Assembly: GCF_021917145.1 (NCBI RefSeq)
Contig: NW_025813755.1
Span: forward strand, 116,242 to 180,241
From: Hypomesus transpacificus
Lineage: Eukaryota; Chordata; Actinopteri; Osmeriformes; Osmeridae
Direction of reading: 5' to 3'
DNA length: 64,000 nucleotides
Shown here: piece by piece, positions 56,500 through 64,000 of the stretch
How positions within the stretch are numbered: the stretch's first letter is position 1
How the letters are laid out: the number at the start of each line of letters is the position of its first letter
Notes under the pieces: generated by a model
Database searches by the model: none
Told to the model about the DNA's origin: nothing
The model's input: only the letters and a program-made list of their open reading frames with translations
Program-made: the position numbers and the translations under genes

Positions 56500-59400
56500 A
56501 AATATATGATGGTGTGGTCTCTGCATGCAGAATTGTTGTAGGTTAGCTGACTTGGCCCTGGTCAGGTTTCTTAGAAAGCTAGCAAAGAAAGGTGGACCAG
56601 ATATGGTATGTTCAGTTTCCGAGATAAGGCCGTAAGGGTGCAGCGAGGGAGAAAGAGGAGTGTTTATTTTGACGGGAGCTGTAGAGAGGTGGCATTCCGC
56701 TCCATATCTAGGATTCCATGTTGCCTGCAGGTGAACAAACTCTGTGGCGTTGGCATATTTGAACAAGCCCAATCCTGCGTAAGCGGACCGTACAGGAACG
56801 AATGTACACAGTTACTGTATCGCTTCCATGAACCTCTCCTTTTTTCCATTCGACAGATTTCCTTTCTGGAAGCTTTTGTTGCTGTGGAGAGTTGCTTCAA
56901 GGAAACACACACATAACCTGTGTGAACAGGCATGAACTCCATTGCATTCCATGTCTGCCCCTTTCTATTAAACTGTTAACCGGGAACATGAAACTACAAA
57001 TACAGGGTCTTGTGTGTGTGCCCGTGATATGGGAGGTCTGGAATGTTCTTCCATAACACGAGGAGGCTGTTAGTTTGACTTGCTTGAATAACCTTATAAG
57101 TGTCATGGCTGTGTAGCCATTGTTCCATCACCCACCTGTACTCGGACCTGCAGTAGATCACATGCTGCTGGGTGATGATGAGTCCGCCTGTTGACTGTTT
57201 ATTGGAGTCAACTAGATAGTGAATTAGAGAGTGAGGTATATATATTGTCTGGGAAACAGTCACATCTGTGAGCTTGTTTTTCATTTGATATGGCAAAGTC
57301 AGGCTAAGGTAGATTCTCTACTCTGGGATTTAGCATAGAGACTTTAGCCAAGTAAATCACACACACATTCCTATAACTTGATTGAATTAGTACCTACAAA
57401 AGGACTCAACACACCGTAGTTTGAGTTGTTCTCCTAAAATCAATTTATCATGCCCCAAGATGTATGGAAGTTGAAAGTCACCCCTCAGTGTATTTATTAT
57501 TTATGAGGTACGAAAAAAAGACATGGATAATTGAAACAGGCTTTAATCAAATTAAAAAGCCAGTTAATATTTCCGCCCCTCTTACGCTCATTCTTGTGGC
57601 CTAATTTCCCAAGAGATGTATAGGAATTTTGGAAAAGTTTAATTTTGTCAACAAGTTTGCTTCATCAAGGATGTTGATCTTGATAGTGGCTCAGTACCAG
57701 TGGTAACAATTCAACAAACAAGTGGAGATTGGAAAATAAATGTCAGCAGGACATCAAAGAAAAAGGATCAAGTGTAGGTTATTGAAAGACCAAGAATGCA
57801 TGACCTGTTTAAACAGTTCTCTGGTACTGAGAGAGCGAGATAGACAAATGAGAAGGTACGCTCTCGCCAGTTAGGCTACAGCCCTCAGAAGTCATCATCA
57901 AAGATGGCAGGAGGAAGTGGACATTTGACAGCCATGAGTCAGAGCACATCCTACCATCCCTGACAAGATGATTAACAAGAACACACCAGGCATTGTCAGT
58001 AAGCTGTGCAACTTACACATCATTTTGAGGGAAGCTGTTCTTACCTGAGTTAAGTGACTGTTTCTAAAAACAACAGCACATTTTAGCAGGTTGTATGTGG
58101 TGGTGGAGATCCAGTCCAAACAGGCCCATTATAAGGCTTGGGCAAGGAAGGAATCCAACAGGGAGGAACATTCCATTCCCTAGGGGGTATCCAACTCTAG
58201 AAGTTAATGTGTTGGAGGAGATTTTACAGATAGATGCACAGAATATCACGAGGTGTGTGCCTTCCTTGCAACCCATTCTGCCGGCTCAGAAGGCTTAAAA
58301 GCAGGTATCCTTGTTGAATACTCGGTGATAGATAACATATGTATGTATTGCTATGTATTTAGTGCAAATACGGTCCAAATTTAGGGGACACTGTGCAAAA
58401 AGAAAGAGGAATTCAATATATGTTCATGAGGGATGTTTTTTTCGATGTCAGTGTTTACTGTTGCCATGAGCGACGACGCAGCGGAGGCGGTAGATAGGAA
58501 AAAGACAAGGGATATTTAAAGGCAAAGTGTTTGCCTAGTGAACTGAACAATCAACTTTTATCTTGAGTAAAATATCGTATCTGAACTATAACTCAAGTGT
58601 AAGGTTTAAACATCTTATCTTTGAAACTGATTTAAGATATAGAAAAATATCTAGAGTTAGGCATAATGCACTAATTACAGGCAGAAAATCACTGTTTTGG
58701 ACAAATTATCAAAAACTGTCTCACATCACCAGAGTCCTAAACTGTTCTACTGTTTTTAACCTGGCTTTATTGGAAAGTCTGTCAACATCAGGACCGCCGT
58801 TAGCTACTTGTCGGCAAAACTCCCATGATACTAGCCCTTTAAGATGTCAATCAGTGCTGTGTTGTTGATGCTGAATGGGACTGGGAGGGGGTGATACGAC
58901 AGTAATGTGCAGTCGGTATCGGGAGTTCACAAGTTGCTAGGTGTAAGGACACATATGCTTTGGTATACCGATGTGAGGTCTAATATCCCACTTTTGAAAC
59001 CAGAATTCACCACTGTGACTTTCGCTAGCTGGCGCTCAAGTTCTGCACGACCCGTACGACTTGGTAAGTCACACATTACACTACAGTACGTAACGCTAGC
59101 ACCTTTCTGGCTTTCTGGGTATCGTCTCATCTAAACCTCGAAAAACTTTCAAGTGTCTAGCTACATGACTAGCGTATTTTGATCTTGCTTGATTATGGTT
59201 GGATTATTTGAATATGAATTATTTAAACCTAGCTTGGCTAGCTACATAATTAGTCAGAAATCCCACAACAGGTGGTAATCAAAATTGCGCTGTGGGATAC
59301 TGATAGTCAAAAGGTGATACGATTATTCGTAGTCAGCCAAATATTGTTGAACTTCAGTGGAATGTGAATCAAACTGTCTGTTCAGGCCCCTTTCTCCTTC

Positions 59401-61080
59401 TCACTTCCCTCCACCATTACATCTCTCCATAGTGAGTCATCTGTCCAGCTGCTCGTGGGAGAACAAAAATATTTGTTGTGCGCCAGCTGGAGATGGCACT
59501 TCTCTGTTTGTCTTTTTCCTCTCCTCTCTCTCTCCTTTTTTCTGTCTTCCCCTATTTCTTCCTGTTCTCATACACACACACACACGCGTGCACGCACACA
59601 CACACACGCACACACACGCACACACACGCACACACACACACACACGCACACACACACACACGCACACACACAACAATAGTATGTTACTCTGCAATAATTG
59701 TGATCACTGACATGACCCCGATGAGACTGCTGTTACTGGTCAGTTTTGATCATGGTCAGTAAGGAGCTTCCTTGTAGCACGGTATTAGCGTCTCCTTCAG
59801 TACTTTAGTTGTGTAAACTCAGTGGCTGGAACTCATGAATAGTCATTGCTTCATTAGGTTTGAATTGCGTCAGTTAGTCCTGTAAATCAATTTCTCCCCC
59901 CACTTCATTCCTTCGGAACCTTGCACATTGTCGTTCTGCTTTGGCATGTTTTTACCCTTCTCCTGGACTATCATGATATCCTTTGATTAGAAGCCCCAAT
60001 AACACACTTTAGCCTTCTTCTGTTCTGTGTCCTCACACCAGCTGAACTGGGGGTTTATCTATTCGCTAGGCCAATTCTGTGTGTCTCTTTTGGAACAACA
60101 TATTGACAGAGTGTGCTCTGACACAATACCTCATTGTGTGGTCCTGGTGATCACAGGGTCTGGGTTGCTTTGAACGTGGATTTCTCTGTTTGATTAAATG
60201 TCTATTGTGTCAGTTGCCGAAGATAGTTATACCATGACACAGTTGTACAATGACACAGTAGTATAGCCTGCTTACTTCTGCATTTAAGAACTGTTTGGTG
60301 TTCTTATCAAAACTCTTAAATGATAAGCTGTTACAAGCTAGTTGGTTCCCAGACCCTGAACCTGTCCTGTCCATTACCAGTCAGGATAAATCTCAGAAGT
60401 GCAGACCGGTCGTTCCTGACTCTTTTCCTGGTTTTGATCAGACTGCACCCACCACCTTTACCAAGGAGTGTTTTGATTGACACCTGTGAACGAGGTGAGA
60501 TGCATGTCGGCTGCAGACTTCTGCATTGTGGAAGTTCAGCTGTTTCTGAGTGTGGGCCAGATCTGAGTCACATGGCTGGAGAGCAGGGTCCCTCCCAGTC
60601 GGTGGTATTGGGAGGGGGGGGGGGGGGGGGGGCTGGGGGGAGAGGAGGGGGTTGGGAGGCCAAAGGCCGAATGCCCCCCGAGTCTTGACACAGCTTGAGG
60701 AAACGACCGGAGCAGGAGAAGGTCTGGTCTGTCCTCACCCCTCCGTCCCACCCTCTCCACTTCTCCTACCCTATTTTATTTTTACTCAGACTCTATCTTA
60801 ATATATCTTTCTCTATATTTAACCATCTCTTTTCTTTCTGTTGCTCTGTCTTGCTCTCTCTCTCGCTCTCTTTCTCCCTTTCTTTCTTTGTGCTGAGGGA
60901 ACTGCAGTTCTGCAATCATGTGACTTTTTTGTCTCAACACAATTGCCGGTGTTTGTCATTGGCCGATTTCTTTGAAAGAGCGTTGGTCTCCAGGGCGACA
61001 GAGAATGGCGGCACCACTTCACTTTTCTCTTTCTCTCTGCCCCCTCCCCTCTACGCTGCGCTGAGTGAGTGTGTGTGTGT
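56500..61080. other. Unassigned region downstream of lrrc56
   Basis: No gene can be named. A minus-strand frame at 57130-57253 with acceptor- and donor-like flanks looks coding but is not recognised. A donor-like CGACTTG|GTAAGTC at about 59061 could end a non-coding exon. (CA)n repeats lie at 59574-59672 and a G run of about 19 at 60614-60632. The 216-codon minus-strand frame at 60819-61469 overlaps simple repeats and resembles no family. Confidence 0.4.
59574..59672. repeat. (CA)n microsatellite with CG interruptions
   Basis: About 100 bases of CA repeat with regular CACG variants. Confidence 0.95.
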
Positions 61081-61084
61081 GTGG

Positions 61085-61219
61085 GTCTGTCTCTCTCTCT
61101 CCTACACTCCAGTGGATCAGGTAGCAGACGAGCACACACAGACACAGTGACGGGGCTCTTTTCCCTCTTCTCCTTTCTCATCAGGCCCACAGACACACAA
61201 ACGATTAGATTCAACAGGA
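61085..61219 (+). other. Possible 5'UTR exon of an unknown plus-strand gene
   Basis: A CT-rich then CA-rich leader ends AACAGGAG|GTGAGT (donor at about 61220), without an ATG-initiated frame of note. In human, LMNTD2 and RASSF7 follow LRRC56, but no exon of either is recognised to the window end. Confidence 0.2.
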
Positions 61220-61828
61220 GGTGAGTCTGGAAACTGCTTGAAATGCTGTTGGGCTTTTGGAGTTTGTTGTTTGTCTCTTTGACCGTTGTGAAAATGATCG
61301 GTAGTAGACTGGTAGAAAATGTTTGAGTCCCATATTGAATGGTACCATCATTCTTTGGCCGCCGTTTCTTACTAATTGAATAGACCTGCATGCAAACTCT
61401 TCTATTTAATGAAGGAAATCCCCATGGTAACGATCTGAAGCAGATTAGAAATTGCAGGCCTAAAAACACACGTCTGTCAGGTTACTGTCATAACTTTTCA
61501 CATTGTTCCTATGAATAGTTCCAGAAGACACTGGAAGCTTTCCTTGTTCTAGTATTAGAACCATAAAAACAAAACAGCTGTGTTGTCTTGGTTCCGTCTG
61601 CGTCATCATGGCCGACACCACCATTTCGGTTGTGTTTGTGGATTATGCCTCTTAGTGGGATTTTTTTATGCGTGACAAGCATCTTAAAGTGGGGCCCTCT
61701 CCACTGCCGCACTCGGCTTCCACCAACCAGGTGGCTCCGTCTGTGTTTGGTTACCATGGCAGCACCCAGAGTAGATCAGGTCCCTCCTTCAGGTGAACAC
61801 TTGACTGATGGCCCAAGGATCATCTTAC

Positions 61829-61841
61829 ACACACACACACA

Positions 61842-61910
<69 letters not shown>
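61829..61910. repeat. (CA)n microsatellite
   Basis: About 80 bases of nearly pure CA repeat. Confidence 0.95.
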
Positions 61911-61912
<2 letters not shown>

Positions 61913-62919
61913 GGCAGGCACCTGTTTCTGTCCAACATTACCCTGACAGGGGTGTGAATAGCACCCCCCTCCAACACTGTTCCCCCCCGCTGAAGACCTC
62001 TGTCTGAGAGGCAGAAAAGAAGTCGCTTGTGTTTTGACTAGACTAACGCGGTATCCCTGACCTGTGGCTGCCGTTTCGAGTGCTCCGAAAGAGACGGGAG
62101 CATCTCTGACGAGATCAGGCTGTTGAATTCAGGCGGTGTAGAGTTCCGCCTGTGTGTGGAACCTGTGCAGGCTGGTCTCTGCGCCAGACATGGACGAGTG
62201 GAAATCCACACACACAGGAAGCAGGGGCTGGGTTGTGTCCTGTCCTCCATCCAGAGAGATGAAGTGTTGGGCTGATGTCATCAAGAGGAAACCGGCTGTG
62301 ACTGTCCTGTGTTGTTCCTGCTGGGGCATGCCATGATGTCACCCCTGCTGACCTCACAATCCTGGCATTCCTGGCCGCCGTGCTATGCAAAAGAGCTGTG
62401 TGTGTGGGGTCGGGTGGGTGGTGCCACCGTCAGAGACAGTCAGACCTCCCCCTGTGACTCCCCTCATTAATTAAGAATGCAGCGCCTATCCACCTACACC
62501 CACACGCACGCGGTCATGAATTCACGCTCGGGCGCATGTCCGCCCCGCTCGTGAGCCGTGGCCCTCCGCCGGCGATCCGCTCTGTCTGCCCTCACCTCCA
62601 TAGAGACGAGCCCCAGGTGTGGGGGCTGCCTGCCCCCCCCAGGTTTGGGCTGGTGGTCTCTGGGAGCTGGACCACTCTGCAGGGCCGGGAGAGTGATCCA
62701 CCCTGAGAGAACAATACCCCACCCCGTGTTATGTTTCCCCGCTGGCGGATGTGCGGCTGGTGGGGCGTAGTGTGTGTGTGTGTGCGGGGGTGGGTTGTTA
62801 GGACACTAAGTGGGCCCCCACCGTTGCCCAGTCCAGCCCAGCTACAGGCAGAGCCCTCCTTTGATCCAGCGGAGCCCGAGCAGAGTGGTTCACTTGAGGA
62901 GAAGAGCAGAGGTATATCC

Positions 62920-62952
62920 GGGGGGGGGGGGGGGGGGGGGGGGGCGGGGGGG
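62920..62952. repeat. Poly-G run (25 G, C, 7 G)
   Basis: A long G homopolymer broken by one C, with strong G-quadruplex potential. Confidence 0.95.
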
Positions 62953-64000
62953 TTATTGTTCCCTCGGGTGTTTGGATAGTCCCTCACCAGACTTGGTGGA
63001 GACAACATGACCACCACCTGTAGACAGACACACACGGGGCCTGAGGAACACTCAATGTGTCACACGGGGCGTCCGTCATTGCCTGACAGTGACCTCTCTC
63101 TCGCTCTCTCCCTCCCTGTGGGGGCTTATTTCTCCTTTGTTCGTCGTTGATCCCTGACCTCTGACCCCGAACCACCTGACGGGTTATTTCTCAGTGACCT
63201 GCGCTTCCTGCTCGGCCGGCCCCACCTATTGTGGTGGCTACAGTGAAAGCAGATCAATAACAACACACAGGAAGCCCCCCTGTCTGTCTCTGTGGCAGGC
63301 TGGCCATGCTAGCCACGCCTGTCTGTCAACACTGTCTAGTGTGTCTGTCCCCGTCTCCATTTCCAATTCACGTTTGAAACGTCTCTCTTCCAGCCTGTCC
63401 TTTCTCTTTGTCGGACTGACCAGGCTAACTGTTTTCCTGCCGGTCTCAACAGAACCTCAACATTTTCCTTGTCCTCACTCTCTTTCTTTCTGTCTGGAGG
63501 TGTCAACCAAAAGGTAGCCCCCCGTTGCCCAGGCCCCACCTTTACCCCTTTGTCCCCCGCTTACCCCCCTGTCCCCTAGGAGGCTTGGGGTCAGTGAGTG
63601 AATATGAGAGTGTTGTTTACTTAACTGCCTGGCTTTGTGCTCTTCGAAGGGGCACCCCGAGAGATGGAGAGAGGGATGGGGGTGGGGTAGAGAGGGTAAA
63701 GAGGGAGATGGAGAGAGATAGGGAGGGAGGCGTGGGGGGGATATGTCCCTGGGAGCAGAAATGAAACCAAACCAGTCCAGACTGGACTGAAAGAGGGGCA
63801 TTAAGAAAGACAAATACATAGACCAGTGGTGGTGCAGCCATTCCTCTCCACAGGACAAAGGCACAGCTGACAGTTTATGGAAATGACATTGTCATTTGCA
63901 CGCCTCCTAAAATGGACCTTTGGACTACGGGTGCCAGTCTTGAACTCTCCGACTGGAATCTGGCTGGAAGTAGCCGTTAGCTAAGGCCAAGGGTGAGCTG

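Larger units (their letters stand above)
61220..64000. other. Unassigned right end
   Basis: Contains (CA)n at 61829-61910, a 25-base G run at 62920-62944 followed by C and seven more G, and an exon-like piece at about 62835-62911 with a GTATAT donor. No protein family is recognised on either strand. Confidence 0.4.

Noticed and set aside
60819-61469. A 216-codon minus-strand open frame
   Set aside because: It spans CT/CA repeats and a putative 5'UTR, has Arg/Lys- and His/Thr-rich low complexity, and matches no family. The length is chance in skewed sequence.
61742-61795. A possible start exon reading MAAPRVDQVPPSG with a GTGAAC donor
   Set aside because: The frame is too short, the donor is weak, and the upstream open frame runs through CA repeats. 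There is not enough to support a gene.

Overview
The window is vertebrate nuclear DNA, almost certainly from a ray-finned (teleost) fish. The genes are split into short exons with GT-AG introns. Dinucleotide microsatellites ((CA)n, (GA)n) and long poly-C/poly-G runs are very frequent. Teleost-style SINE and LINE tails are present, and the proteins are closest to fish forms of known vertebrate families. The species cannot be named from sequence alone.

Layout, left to right. (1) 1-1863: the 5' end of brsk2 on the minus strand, with only the first coding exon (1770-1863) inside the window. (2) 1.9-16.2 kb: a gene-poor spacer rich in polypurine and CA/GT repeats, with a LINE 3' end at 6734-7016 and one doubtful orphan exon at 15235. 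(3) 16.2-23.0 kb: ldha on the plus strand, complete at 332 codons, with a promoter carrying two inverted ACGTG (HIF-type) motifs. (4) 23.2-28.9 kb: tsg101 on the minus strand, complete at 390 codons and convergent with ldha. (5) 29.9-31.7 kb: a second, smaller TSG101-like gene on the minus strand. It encodes a 193-residue protein made only of a UEV domain plus a short acidic tail. It sits where mammals carry UEVLD but has no LDH domain. (6) 36.0-46.3 kb: hras on the minus strand, complete at 189 codons, with a non-coding first exon and an intron in the 3'UTR immediately after the stop. (7) 46.8-56.5 kb: lrrc56 on the plus strand, head to head with hras, with one unresolved frame problem at a poly-C tract. 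(8) 56.5-64 kb: no gene I can name, only exon-like fragments and a possible 5'UTR exon of a gene starting near 61.1 kb.

Two vertebrate linkage groups meet here: LDHA-TSG101-UEVLD and HRAS-LRRC56, with BRSK2. In human all lie on 11p15 but are many megabases apart. The genes do not form one pathway. ldha runs fermentative glycolysis, tsg101 and its paralogue concern ubiquitin/ESCRT recognition, hras is a signalling GTPase, lrrc56 serves motile cilia, and brsk2 is a neuronal kinase. The shared features are genomic: tandem duplication of a UEV gene next to an LDH gene, a likely bidirectional hras/lrrc56 promoter, and SINE insertions next to splice sites.
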